Below are positions 46,858 to 55,695 of a DNA stretch of 64,000 nucleotides, one piece after another; the stretch's first letter is position 1, and every line of letters begins with the position of its first letter. This DNA is from CAZVPF01 sp964628195. GTDB taxonomy: Bacteria; Planctomycetota; Phycisphaerae; Sedimentisphaerales; Anaerohalosphaeraceae. The notes beneath the pieces are model-generated. The model was not told where the DNA came from. It made no database searches and was given only the letters and a program-made list of their open reading frames with translations. Where the stretch lies: positions 1 through 64,000 of the forward strand of contig CAZVPF010000008.1 in NCBI GenBank assembly GCA_964628195.1. Direction: 5' to 3'. Made by a program: the position numbers and the translations under genes.

Positions 46858-47604
46858 ATGTCAATTGACCTTGAGGCCCTTGAAAGATATAATTCGTATA
46901 TGCGAAAATTTGAGCCCGAAAAGATCGATGAATTTCCGGTTCTAAGCAGCCAGCAGGTCCGCCAACTGGACAGGTTCGCTATCGAACAGCTTGGGGTGCC
47001 CGGGGTTGTGCTTATGGAAAACGCCGGCAGAGGTGCCGCAGAGGTCATTCTCGGCTGGATCGCCGAGCACGGATGTTCTACGGTATGCATATTTTGCGGG
47101 GCCGGCAACAACGGCGGCGACGGTTTCGTTATCGCAAGACACCTGCACAACGCAGGCCAAAATGTCATCGTAAAAATATGTGCAGAAAGAAGTTCCGTTA
47201 AAGGTGACGCTCTTGTCAACCTTGAGATAATCGAAAAGATGGACCTGCCGATACTTTACCCGGATTTAAGCGGTGATATCGCTGCAGGGCTCTCAAAAGT
47301 TGGGGGCAAATGTGACATGATAGTAGACGCCCTGTTCGGAACCGGGCTTAAAGGCGCCCTGCGAAGCCCTTATGACGAAGTGGTCAGGTTCATAAACGAA
47401 AGGCATATTCCCGTTGTCGCCGTCGACATCCCGTCGGGCCTGGACTGCGACATGGGCGATGCGCAAGGCCAGGCCATCCGCGCCGAAATGACCGTTACTT
47501 TCGCCGCGATTAAAAAAGGCTTTGTAAACAAATCAGCCCGGCGGTACACGGGGGACATTTATCTCGCTGACATCGGCGTTGTGCCCGGCAGGATGGGAAT
47601 GTAA
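46858..47604 (+). CDS. nnrE: NAD(P)HX epimerase (YjeF N-terminal domain)
   Basis: The enzyme epimerises damaged, hydrated NAD(P)H so that the dehydratase can repair it. The 248-residue protein has the Rossmann-like domain with the phosphate-binding loop GAGNNGGDGF (81-90), a conserved N55 in MENAGRG and DALFGTGLKG (about 158-167), with the DIPSGLDCDMG loop that carries the catalytic Asp. The partner dehydratase domain is not fused here and is not in the window. It is divergent from surE. Confidence 0.93.
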   Translation: MSIDLEALERYNSYMRKFEPEKIDEFPVLSSQQVRQLDRFAIEQLGVPGVVLMENAGRGAAEVILGWIAEHGCSTVCIFCGAGNNGGDGFVIARHLHNAGQNVIVKICAERSSVKGDALVNLEIIEKMDLPILYPDLSGDIAAGLSKVGGKCDMIVDALFGTGLKGALRSPYDEVVRFINERHIPVVAVDIPSGLDCDMGDAQGQAIRAEMTVTFAAIKKGFVNKSARRYTGDIYLADIGVVPGRMGM

Positions 47605-47614
47605 ACCCGCGCAT

Positions 47615-47646
47615 AAAAAACTCCCGCATCCAAACGGAAACGGGAG
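47615..47646 (-). terminator. Rho-independent terminator after the coiled-coil gene
   Basis: Minus-strand stem CTCCCG/CGGGAG (47646-47641 with 47626-47621), loop 14 nt, followed by six T (47620-47615). It serves the convergent gene at 47675-49117; on the plus strand no T-run follows. Confidence 0.85.
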
Positions 47647-47674
47647 CTTGTAAGCTGCTGTTATTTTCCCACAC

Positions 47675-49117
47675 TTAAAGCGGTGTGCTTTTCTGGGCTA
47701 TCGTGCTGTATCCGATCAGGTGGAAGAACCTTTCCTGGTTGAATATCGGCACGGCAAGTTCGTTTGCGTTCTGGATAATGCGTTCCCGGCGCTGGTTGTC
47801 TTCCTGCGCCTGCTCATACCTGCTTTGGAGCATCGGGTCCTGTTCGAGTTGAGCTGCCGTGGGCTGCGGCATCTGCGAAGCCTCTTCACCGAGCACGACA
47901 AAGTCGGTGTTAATATCGACCTTATCCTCGATAGTGCCTCCCCATTTTTCAATAAGCTGTATGACTTTTTCCTTGCCGTCCGGGTCGAGTTTTCCGTCCC
48001 TGTCGAAATCAAAGGCGCCTGTAACGACGAACTGGTTGCTGGTATTCTTGTCCCAGATGAGGTTCGCGACAAGGTCCTTGCGGACCACGGGGTTGGTTGG
48101 CGTTGATGAAATGATCTTAGCCGCAGAAGCCTGCGGAGTGATCTTGAAAATCTCGAGTTCGGCTTTTCCCTTACCGTCCTCAGGTATCGGCACGCTCGAA
48201 TCGTAAACCGAGAAAGTCAGCCCCCTGTAAGCGCGATCTTCCGTGCCCACGTCCAGGTAAACAACCCCCGCCGATGGGTCGACGTTGATTATGCTCGCGT
48301 CGGCCTTGAAAGCGTCTGTTTCAATATCCGGGCTGGGCTTGATGCTCTTTATCTGCGACAGTGCCACTCTCAAGTCCTGCTGGGCCTGTTCAAGCTGGCT
48401 CCTTGTCTGCTGCAGATTGTTCTGCAATTCCTTCAGCTCATCCTGGGCCTGCTCGCGGTTTTCCATGTAAGTTTGCAGTTGCTGGTCAGAGGCCTCTTCC
48501 ATCTGCTTTTTCAGGTCATCATAGCTTTGCTGAATCTGCTGGGCGTAGGACTGGATCCTTTCGTTTTCCTGCATCAGCTCTTCCTGCTTGGTCTGGATAT
48601 TCTGCACGTAAATATCGTATTCTTCCTGCAGGTTGTCGAGCAGCCCTTCAAGCTCGTTTGCGCTTTTTCTCGCGTTGTCCAGTTCGGTTTTGAGGTAATC
48701 AATTGTATGAACAAGGTCCACCCCTTCCGGGCCGTAAGCTGTCGGCAGGTCCTCTCCGAGTCTTTCATTCATGTCGTTTATCATCATTTTCGCATCGTTG
48801 ACCTTTACAGATGCAGGTGTGTCCTTGGACATCTGCTTGCCTGTAATGGCCGAGACAAGGTCGTTAAGATACCCGACCGCTGTGCCGATGTAAGACTCGC
48901 CTCGCTGGGGCTTTCCGACGAGTTTGCTGAGATTCCGCTGCTCGGCGGGATTGGCAACTTCGTCGAGTGTTTGCTGCATAGACTCGGCCTGTGTTTTGTA
49001 CTGGTCCACCTTGAGTCCAAAGAACACCGCGGCAGCCAACGCCACAATAAAAAGTGCGACAAAAGTAATTGCCGCGTAAAACGCTCCGCCGGACTGGCTG
49101 GGTTTTGCTGGAGGCAT
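47675..49117 (-). CDS. Membrane-anchored coiled-coil protein with BRCT-like C-terminal segment
   Basis: The 480-residue protein has an N-terminal membrane anchor (AAITFVALFIVALAAAVFFG, about 15-34), then a long Gln/Glu-rich coiled coil (about 137-258, including a Q-rich stretch QQIQQSYDDLKKQMEE), a beta-rich domain (about 270-358) and a segment at 362-415 that looks like a BRCT fold: QFVVTGAFDFDRDG, GKEKVIQLIEKWGG and DFVVLGEEA. Inside it DFDRDGKLDPDG also resembles a calcium-binding loop. With the N-terminal anchor, the bulk is probably outside the cytoplasm. AAAGGAG lies 7 nt upstream of ATG. No known family is assigned. Confidence 0.78.
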   Translation of the reverse strand: MPPAKPSQSGGAFYAAITFVALFIVALAAAVFFGLKVDQYKTQAESMQQTLDEVANPAEQRNLSKLVGKPQRGESYIGTAVGYLNDLVSAITGKQMSKDTPASVKVNDAKMMINDMNERLGEDLPTAYGPEGVDLVHTIDYLKTELDNARKSANELEGLLDNLQEEYDIYVQNIQTKQEELMQENERIQSYAQQIQQSYDDLKKQMEEASDQQLQTYMENREQAQDELKELQNNLQQTRSQLEQAQQDLRVALSQIKSIKPSPDIETDAFKADASIINVDPSAGVVYLDVGTEDRAYRGLTFSVYDSSVPIPEDGKGKAELEIFKITPQASAAKIISSTPTNPVVRKDLVANLIWDKNTSNQFVVTGAFDFDRDGKLDPDGKEKVIQLIEKWGGTIEDKVDINTDFVVLGEEASQMPQPTAAQLEQDPMLQSRYEQAQEDNQRRERIIQNANELAVPIFNQERFFHLIGYSTIAQKSTPL

Positions 49118-49239
49118 ACGTAACTCCTTTAATTATATAGATATAATAACGTAATTACTCATATTCTCTGAATTAACAGAACTCAAAGTATCTTTCCGGG
49201 AACCGGATTAGTCAACAAAAAAATCACATTTGAAGGCTT

Positions 49240-50109
49240 TTAGTCTACTCGGATACCCTGCTGCTCAAGCCACTCCTTCATATCCGACATTTCAGTATCG
49301 AAAATGTCGTTATCATAATCCTGTTCAAGCTTGCTTATATGACCTGCCAGTTCCGGATGCCCCTCGACCACCTGCGAGACCTTTTTCTCGAACTCCTCGG
49401 CAACCATTGACAGTTCCTCATGCTCCACACCGAGCCCCAGAAGAGCGGACAACCTTTTGGTCACAAAATCAATGCACTTGGGGTTGTGCCCCTGGATATA
49501 AGCAGGTATTTCGGCGACAAGCGATGTGAAAGAAACATTATTCACGGAAGCACAGTTAGCCAGGTGCGTAACAATGCTCGCCGGGCCTTCGTAGCTTGTG
49601 AACCTAAGCCCGAGCTTGTCCATTTCGGGTTTCATCTCCGGGCAGGAGACCACACATGATATTCGCGGCTGCCGGGTGTGCGGGACAAGTCCGGCGACAG
49701 AGCCAATGAAATATACCCGCTTTACACCGAAGCTTTCACAAAACTCAAAGAAACAGTCCGTGTAAAGCTGCCAGTTAATATTCGGCTCTTTTCCGAGCAT
49801 AAAAATCGCGTTGTGCCTGTGCGAACAGAAAAATAAATTTTCGGGCATATCGTATGATTCTATAACCCCGTCTTTGATCTGCACAGAAGGCCTGAAAAGT
49901 GCCGATATCTCCATTGTACCCGGAAAGTTGTTTATATAGAAACCGTCAGGGGCTATCTCGGCGATCGGAACCGCGTCGAGCATATCTATCATATACTGAA
50001 CCGATGAAGTAGAGACATTACCCCCATCCATCCAGCCGGTAAGCCCCATTAGCAGCGACGGGCTTTCAAGAGCGGGCTTATCATGTATAATGAGGTTTTT
50101 ATGTGTCAT
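49240..50109 (-). CDS. PAC2-family protein (proteasome assembly chaperone-like fold)
   Basis: The 289-residue protein matches the PAC2 family: LMGLTGWMDGGNVS near residue 20, PDGFYINNFPG, the strand IFMLGKEPNINW and the segment VYFIGSVAGLVPHTRQPRIS. In bacteria the family is of unknown biochemical role; some members occur with proteasome-like genes, which are absent here. The C-terminus is acidic and helical. AGGTGA lies about 7 nt upstream of ATG. It is monocistronic. Confidence 0.85.
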   Translation of the reverse strand: MTHKNLIIHDKPALESPSLLMGLTGWMDGGNVSTSSVQYMIDMLDAVPIAEIAPDGFYINNFPGTMEISALFRPSVQIKDGVIESYDMPENLFFCSHRHNAIFMLGKEPNINWQLYTDCFFEFCESFGVKRVYFIGSVAGLVPHTRQPRISCVVSCPEMKPEMDKLGLRFTSYEGPASIVTHLANCASVNNVSFTSLVAEIPAYIQGHNPKCIDFVTKRLSALLGLGVEHEELSMVAEEFEKKVSQVVEGHPELAGHISKLEQDYDNDIFDTEMSDMKEWLEQQGIRVD

Positions 50110-50460
50110 ATTTCACCTAAACAGAACATTAAGTATAAGTGGTAATAATAACTTATGTTCGCGTGAAATGCAAATTGCAATAATAGGAGAAGTTTTTCTA
50201 TTAATGAATTTTCAGTGGGCTAATTAAATGTTTGAAAACTTTATTTTGATAGAAATGGATGCATAAAAGCTTTTTCAGCAATAACTTTCAGTCCAATCGT
50301 TGATTTTATCATCCGCAGGTCACGGTAGACTCGCCGCTGGCCGCGGTTCACTTTCAACACCGGAGTCTGATGTTTCATAACTCCTGGCCCGTCACCTCCT
50401 TCAAACCTGAGTTTTTTATATCAAGCGGAAAACAGCTTGTGACTTTACCCTCTCTGTAAC
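50110..50460. other. 351-bp intergenic region between PAC2 and the HAAS operon
   Basis: I found no credible gene. The part near 50110-50240 is AT-rich and would hold the PAC2 promoter on the minus strand. The other half (50310-50460) is G/C-richer and contains a weak inverted repeat (CAAGC/GCTTG, 50434-50451) close to the 3' end of the HAAS gene. Confidence 0.5.
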
Positions 50461-52074
50461 TCATTGCGTCTTTGGCTTTTCACATACAGGCCAGAACACA
50501 ATATCCAGGTTTTTCTCTTTCCACTTAAAATGTTCCATGCTGCCCCCGTCGTCGAAAAAATTATATCCCGCGCTGTAAAGGACGAAGTCATCGCCGGTTT
50601 TCCTGTACAAAAAAGCTCCCTCACCGAACGGGTCATTCGGAACCTCCTCGAGCATTTTATCACAAACCAGCTCGACAAGCTGGTCGGGATACCTGCCATG
50701 CCGGGCCTTGTAAAGCTTTAATGCGATCACAGTGCGAAGCGCAGACTCATCAGTCCTTAACCGCCAGTTCAACTGCTGAATCCTGCCAAAGGCAGGGGCC
50801 AAAAGCTGCATCATTTTTAAATCCGGCACCAGCTTTGCCCAGTCTCTGTCGTCCCAGCCGATCTCGTGCAGCTCATAAGGAGTTTTGTCAAAGTACCTCG
50901 CAACTTCTTTATAAGACCGGTCAACCTGCTCCAATATTTCTTCCTCCCTCGGGAAATCAAACAGTATAAAATTTTCCGCCAGGTCGCCCCAGCCGGAAAA
51001 ACCGAACCCGATGCCCTTAAGCAGCATTCGCCCGTCCTCGGTAAAGCACCTTTGCAGCTTGTCATAGAAAAAATACTTCTCAAGCTCGACATCAATAACA
51101 GGCCTGTAGGACGGGCCATTCTCACCGGCAAAGAAATCATCTAAAAGCTTTTGCAGTTGCTGTTCGCTAAGCTGAGTTTCGTCAATCAGGTCATATATTT
51201 CCCCCACCGCCATCGCCCTTATAGCGACACCAACAAGCTGTTCTATCAAAAGCCCCTTGCCGACCTGGTGCCTGCCGAACTTATTTAAAACAAGCAATTC
51301 ATCCACAGCCCGATCATATCTTTGCAGGTAGATATCGTAATTGATTTTCAGAGCGTATAATTGCGTTAATCGTCTATATTTTCCAAGCAGCTTCATAAAA
51401 GCTTCGTTTGTTGCAATTTGCTCAGGTTTGGCCTGTTCATCGTAAGTAAGCCACAATTCGTAATTATTCCAGTGAAACGGCTTTGCCGCCCCCGCTTCGA
51501 GCAGTACAAAAGACGGTTCGCTGTCCTGTAGCGCATTTCCCAATTGCTCGAACATTTCGGGCGTAATATTCTCAGGCAAACGCAGACTGCTGCTCGATAC
51601 CACTTCGGGCAGTTTTTTATCAAAGTCCTCGTCAAGCGATTCCGCCGCCGCCTTATAGTCATGCCATGCGTTTAATGACTCATCCCTGCCCTGCCTTACC
51701 TTTTCAGTAAGCACCTGAGAATAGTCAACCAGTTCGCCCGGCGAGCCGATGCTCAAAGTAAGCACGCGAAATATTACAAACCCGAGGATTACCCCAAGCG
51801 TCGCCAGCGTCCTCAGCATAACCTTCACCCACAAAGGCCTGCACCGCTTCTTGCCCCGCCGAATCAGCTTCGCGACCAGCTTCGGATCGCCGAAGTTTTC
51901 AATCACCCCTTTTGAAACTTCCTCCCGCGACTGCCCATCCGGACAGTCCCTAAGCGCGTCTTCAAAATGCGCCGAAAGCTCGTTCCGCACATCCTCTCGC
52001 ACCTTTTTGCGGTAGCGCACGCGTTTTACAACCTCTTCGATAAAATCCCTTACTGGTCCCGGCAGTTCCATCAT
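50461..52074 (-). CDS. HAAS-type membrane protein with pseudopilin-like C-terminus, copy 1
   Basis: The 537-residue protein starts with a HAAS-like domain, as found next to PadR regulators: VRYRKKVREDVRNELSAHFE (19-38), then the strongly basic VIENFGDPKLVAKLIRRGKK (57-76). A membrane helix follows (about 88-110). The rest is a large helical extracytoplasmic region. Near the end, RYPDQLVELVC and EEVPNDPFGEGAFLYR precede YSAGYNFFDDGGS, as in type II secretion pseudopilins. It ends FWPVCEKPKTQ. Two overlapping ATGs are possible starts. It is paralogous to 52090-53784 directly upstream. Confidence 0.8.
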   Translation of the reverse strand: MMELPGPVRDFIEEVVKRVRYRKKVREDVRNELSAHFEDALRDCPDGQSREEVSKGVIENFGDPKLVAKLIRRGKKRCRPLWVKVMLRTLATLGVILGFVIFRVLTLSIGSPGELVDYSQVLTEKVRQGRDESLNAWHDYKAAAESLDEDFDKKLPEVVSSSSLRLPENITPEMFEQLGNALQDSEPSFVLLEAGAAKPFHWNNYELWLTYDEQAKPEQIATNEAFMKLLGKYRRLTQLYALKINYDIYLQRYDRAVDELLVLNKFGRHQVGKGLLIEQLVGVAIRAMAVGEIYDLIDETQLSEQQLQKLLDDFFAGENGPSYRPVIDVELEKYFFYDKLQRCFTEDGRMLLKGIGFGFSGWGDLAENFILFDFPREEEILEQVDRSYKEVARYFDKTPYELHEIGWDDRDWAKLVPDLKMMQLLAPAFGRIQQLNWRLRTDESALRTVIALKLYKARHGRYPDQLVELVCDKMLEEVPNDPFGEGAFLYRKTGDDFVLYSAGYNFFDDGGSMEHFKWKEKNLDIVFWPVCEKPKTQ

Positions 52075-52089
52075 TGCATCCTTAAAAGC

Positions 52090-53784
52090 CTAATCTTTTT
52101 GCTCCTGCGATTTATGCTTTTCACATACAGGCCAGAACACCGTGTCGCCATTTTCCCGGTCCCACATTTGGAATCTTCCCTTGCTGTCATAAGCGCACCG
52201 GCCTCCTTCGTCGGTAAAGTTTTCTCCGACACTGTAAAGAGTGAAACTCCCGCCGTCGAGCTCGTAAACAAGAGCCCCGTCACTGAAAGGATCGTTTGGA
52301 ACCGATTCGATATAACCAGCCTCTGCCAGTTCATCGAGAGACTGCGGGTAACTGCCGACTTGCTTCTTATACCTCTGAAGCTGCACTACAACAGCCGTCG
52401 CTTCATGCGCAGCTTTGAGCTTATACGTATGATCGATTACCCTTTCAAACGCAGGCAGCATGATATGGATAAACGAATACCTGTATCTTGAAACATCCTT
52501 GAAAAAATCATCACCGATATCAATTCCCCTCTGTTTCCTCTCAAAAGGTGTCATCTCCTTTTCCTGTATAAGCTGTTCATAATACGCGAGTCCTTTCTTT
52601 ATGGTATCGGTCCTGTTTGCATGCAGCATTGCCGCGCCAACGACCATCATTGGCGCAAATTCTTCATAATCCCGAAACATTTCTATGCCGTATATGTTCC
52701 CGTAATATTTCGGCACAGGATGGCCGCCGAACAAGCCGTTCTGTGTGAAAACATGCTCCACAGTGTCCACGAACAGCAGCTTTTCAGTTTCAAATGCCTT
52801 GTCACTGACACCCGTCGGCTGAATAGATTTATGCACTTCGGCAAGCATCTCAAGCTGTCCGTTGCTCAGCTCATATTTATCAACCATGGATATCATCTCT
52901 TCGTAAGTCATCATGGATATCGACATACCGACAAGATTTTCAATTAACGTAAGCCTGCTGCTTAAATGCTGCCCGGCCCGAAGCAGCAAGTTGTACTGCT
53001 CTATCGCCTGCTCAACCTTGCCCTTCTCAAGCAACCCCCTCGCATGCCATATACCCAGGTAAGAAATTTTTTTATAACAGGCAAGGTTAGGTATTGGAAT
53101 ATTAAGCAGTAGCGGTACATCACCATAATATTCTTCATCCCCCTCGCTCACCTCGCCCACACCGTATTCGACATAATAGTAAGGTTTCCTTGCTCCGCGG
53201 TTAAAAGTTTCAAGAGCTTCTTTATTTGCTGCCAGCCACTTCTCAAGCTCATCTCGTTTTTCCGGGGTGTCAATAAGTATTTTGAACCCAAAATACGACC
53301 TGGGGACATCCTGCGCTGGTTCAGCATAAAGCTCAGCGGCCTTTACATAGTGCGGCCCCGCGTTGTACTCGTCTCGCAATTCCGGCCGGGCCATTTCGTT
53401 CATCCTCGCAAGGTAATTAACGCTCGGCGAGGGCTTGCCGTGTATGAACCAGAGCGTATACAAAATGAATAGAACAATAAATACACCAACGGCCTGCATG
53501 AATCGTATTATCGCTTTTTTCCATGCCGGCCTGCACCGCTTCTTGCCCCGCCGAATCAGCTTCGCGACCAGCTTCGGGTCGCCGAAGTTTTCAATCACCG
53601 CTTTTGCGACTTCCTCCCGCGACTGCTCATCCGGACAGTCAACAAGCGCATCTTCAAAATGCGCCGAAAGCTCAGCCCGCACATCCCGGCGGACCTTCTT
53701 TTTATAACGAACATGCTTAACAATCTGCTCAACAAAATCCTGTGCTGACGGAGGAAGCGGACAATTCTTTTCTGTGTCACTCAT
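52090..53784 (-). CDS. HAAS-type membrane protein with pseudopilin-like C-terminus, copy 2
   Basis: The 564-residue protein has the same architecture as copy 1: HAAS-like VRYKKKVRRDVRAELSAHFE (25-44) and VIENFGDPKLVAKLIRRGKK (63-82), a membrane helix (about 92-113), a large helical extracytoplasmic region and the tail ESVPNDPFSDGALVYE, YSVGENFTDEGG, FWPVCEKHKSQ. The central portion is strongly diverged from copy 1 while the HAAS DNA is nearly identical. It lies 40 bp after the PadR gene and 15 bp before copy 1, so the three form one operon. Confidence 0.8.
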   Translation of the reverse strand: MSDTEKNCPLPPSAQDFVEQIVKHVRYKKKVRRDVRAELSAHFEDALVDCPDEQSREEVAKAVIENFGDPKLVAKLIRRGKKRCRPAWKKAIIRFMQAVGVFIVLFILYTLWFIHGKPSPSVNYLARMNEMARPELRDEYNAGPHYVKAAELYAEPAQDVPRSYFGFKILIDTPEKRDELEKWLAANKEALETFNRGARKPYYYVEYGVGEVSEGDEEYYGDVPLLLNIPIPNLACYKKISYLGIWHARGLLEKGKVEQAIEQYNLLLRAGQHLSSRLTLIENLVGMSISMMTYEEMISMVDKYELSNGQLEMLAEVHKSIQPTGVSDKAFETEKLLFVDTVEHVFTQNGLFGGHPVPKYYGNIYGIEMFRDYEEFAPMMVVGAAMLHANRTDTIKKGLAYYEQLIQEKEMTPFERKQRGIDIGDDFFKDVSRYRYSFIHIMLPAFERVIDHTYKLKAAHEATAVVVQLQRYKKQVGSYPQSLDELAEAGYIESVPNDPFSDGALVYELDGGSFTLYSVGENFTDEGGRCAYDSKGRFQMWDRENGDTVFWPVCEKHKSQEQKD

Positions 53785-53824
53785 GGCTAAAACCTTTCAG
53801 AACATCATTACCGTAAGAAGTACG

Positions 53825-54172
53825 TTACGCCAATGCGGGCCCGCCGCCGAACCCGAACACAAGGTTCACCCCTTCCTGCAGCCTCTGCCACTGAGCCTTT
53901 TGCGTTTCAAGATACTGCCTGCCCTTTCCCGTAATCGAGTAATACCTCCTTTTACGGGAAGACTCGTTTTGCTCCCACTGGGCGGCGACAAGCTTCTTCG
54001 CCTCAAGATTATAAAGCAATGGATAAAGCGTACCCTTGCCCAGCGACAAAACATCGTTGCTCCGCTGTTCAATAGCCCTGGTTAGCTCATAACCGTACAT
54101 CTTGCCGCCCGAGAGCACCTCAAGCACAACCACAGGCGCCAAACCCTTTAATAACTGCGATTCTATTTTCAT
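53825..54172 (-). CDS. PadR-family transcriptional regulator
   Basis: The 115-residue protein is a short PadR winged-helix repressor: LLKGLAPVVVLEVLSGGKMYGYELTRAIEQRS, then GKGTLYPLLYNLEAKKLVAAQWEQ and RKRRYYSITGKGRQYLETQ, which is the wing and dimerisation helix. The start at 54172 was chosen because GGAG lies 8 nt upstream; a start at 54199 would contain that site. PadR genes next to HAAS genes are a known association, so it probably controls the two HAAS genes downstream and itself. Confidence 0.93.
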   Translation of the reverse strand: MKIESQLLKGLAPVVVLEVLSGGKMYGYELTRAIEQRSNDVLSLGKGTLYPLLYNLEAKKLVAAQWEQNESSRKRRYYSITGKGRQYLETQKAQWQRLQEGVNLVFGFGGGPALA

Positions 54173-54312
54173 TTTGGTCTCCATAACAATGAAACACAAA
54201 CTATTAAGTTATACATATTATGTATTGCATACTATGCAAAGTCAAATAAAAAAACAAAAAAAATTCATCCTCACTCAATTTCTTCTGAAAATTGTCCCCT
54301 CTTACAGCCGGG

Positions 54313-55470
54313 TCATTGCCTGGAGCCCCGGAAAAGTTCGTATTTCAGCAGCCGGCACTCGATATTACCGTTATAAAAAACGTATTTACGGCTCGTCTTT
54401 AACCTGATATACCTTGTAAGCTCCTTGTTGCCCGAAAGCACATAAGCTGTATACCCCGCACACTTCTGCTTCAAAAAGTCACCCAACCGCTTGTACACAT
54501 CTTCCAGCTCGCTTGTATCGCCCAGCCTCAGCCCGTACTCCGGGTTAACCACGAGCACCCCCCCTGTCTCCGGGATAGGTGTCTGGGCAAAATCACACAC
54601 GTCGAAATCAATAAGATGCTCTACCCCTGCTGTTACGGCATTTTGCCGTGCAGCTTCCACAGCCGCGGCATCGATATCGGTCGCAATGATCCTGCCCGCA
54701 GCAGGAGCCTGCTTTTCCTTCTTGCGGCATTTGTTTTTTATACTGTTCCAGAGGTTTTCATCAAAACCAATATAATGCCTGAACGCAAATTGCGACCGCA
54801 GCAGCGCAGGCGGTTTTCTTAAAGCCATCAGTGCCGCCTCAATTGCGAGCGTGCCGCTGCCGCACATCGGCAAAACAAGATCGCTTTGGCCCTCGTAACC
54901 CGCCGCCATCAGCATCCCGGCAGCCAGGTTTTCACGCAGAGGCGCCTTGTGAGGCATTTTACGGTAGCCCCGGTCAGACAGTTTCCTGCCGGATGTGTTC
55001 AGATAAAGCCACGCTTTGTCATGTTTCCAGTACAAGTTGACCACAATGTTCTCCCTTTCGGACCCGCTGTCGGGCCTTGCGTGTTTCTTGCGCATTACGC
55101 GGTCAACTATCGCGTCCTTGACCTTGAGATTTGCGAACATGGTATTATTTACCGACCATGTGTCGACGTTCGATATAACGCAAAGGTATTCATCTGGGCT
55201 GATTATATTCTCCCACGGCACCTGCGAGACCTGTTTATAAAGGGTATCGGTATTGCCGCAGCGGAATTCACGCAGCAGATAAAGCACGCTGTAAGCGGTC
55301 CTGAGCGAGTAGTTTAGCTCCATACACTCCTCGAGCGAACCGCGGGTAACCACCCCGCCCGGGTTTGTATCTAGTATTTCAAAGCCCATAACCTCCAGCT
55401 CGGCCTGAAGGAAGTCCTTCAGCCCCGGCCCGCATGTCACCAGTATGTTTTTTCGCTCTTTATAGTCCAT
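54313..55470 (-). CDS. THUMP-domain RNA methyltransferase, RlmL-like
   Basis: The 385-residue protein has an N-terminal region typical of THUMP proteins (GLKDFLQAELEVMGFE, VVTRGSLEECMELNY) and a Rossmann methyltransferase domain (about 180-380). This layout is that of RlmL-type rRNA guanine-N2 methyltransferases. Motif I is LVLPMCGSGTLAIEAAL, with Leu where the family usually has Asp before Pro. Motif IV is VVNPEYGLRLG, with Glu where N-P-P-Y is normal. It retains the adenosine-site IIATDIDAAAVEAARQNA. It is divergent from the GntR gene. Activity may be altered. Confidence 0.88.
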   Translation of the reverse strand: MDYKERKNILVTCGPGLKDFLQAELEVMGFEILDTNPGGVVTRGSLEECMELNYSLRTAYSVLYLLREFRCGNTDTLYKQVSQVPWENIISPDEYLCVISNVDTWSVNNTMFANLKVKDAIVDRVMRKKHARPDSGSERENIVVNLYWKHDKAWLYLNTSGRKLSDRGYRKMPHKAPLRENLAAGMLMAAGYEGQSDLVLPMCGSGTLAIEAALMALRKPPALLRSQFAFRHYIGFDENLWNSIKNKCRKKEKQAPAAGRIIATDIDAAAVEAARQNAVTAGVEHLIDFDVCDFAQTPIPETGGVLVVNPEYGLRLGDTSELEDVYKRLGDFLKQKCAGYTAYVLSGNKELTRYIRLKTSRKYVFYNGNIECRLLKYELFRGSRQ

Positions 55471-55570
55471 CGAGGCAATTTAATCTAAACCGCTGGAAAA
55501 CGCCAATAATACTGGACCTTTAAACAAATAAAAATATGTAAACAAATGTTAAGCTAATGACGAACAGAAC

Positions 55571-55607
55571 TTGACACACGAGCTTTTTTTTACAATAATT
55601 GTAAAAA
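55571..55607 (+). promoter_or_regulatory. Promoter and palindromic operator of the GntR/LacI gene
   Basis: TTGACA (55571-55576), 17 bp, AATAAT (55594-55599). The -10 lies inside a perfect inverted repeat TTTTTACAA-TAA-TTGTAAAAA (55587-55607). Similar half sites follow (TTGTAATATTTAC near 55618, TTTTTACAATAG near 55660). A repressor bound here would block RNA polymerase. Confidence 0.7.
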
Positions 55608-55695
55608 TTTCTCGATTTGTTGTAATATTTACTGACAATAACCGTCGTAAATAATGTTTTTTTTACAATAGAATTTACTATATAAGGCTTGGACC

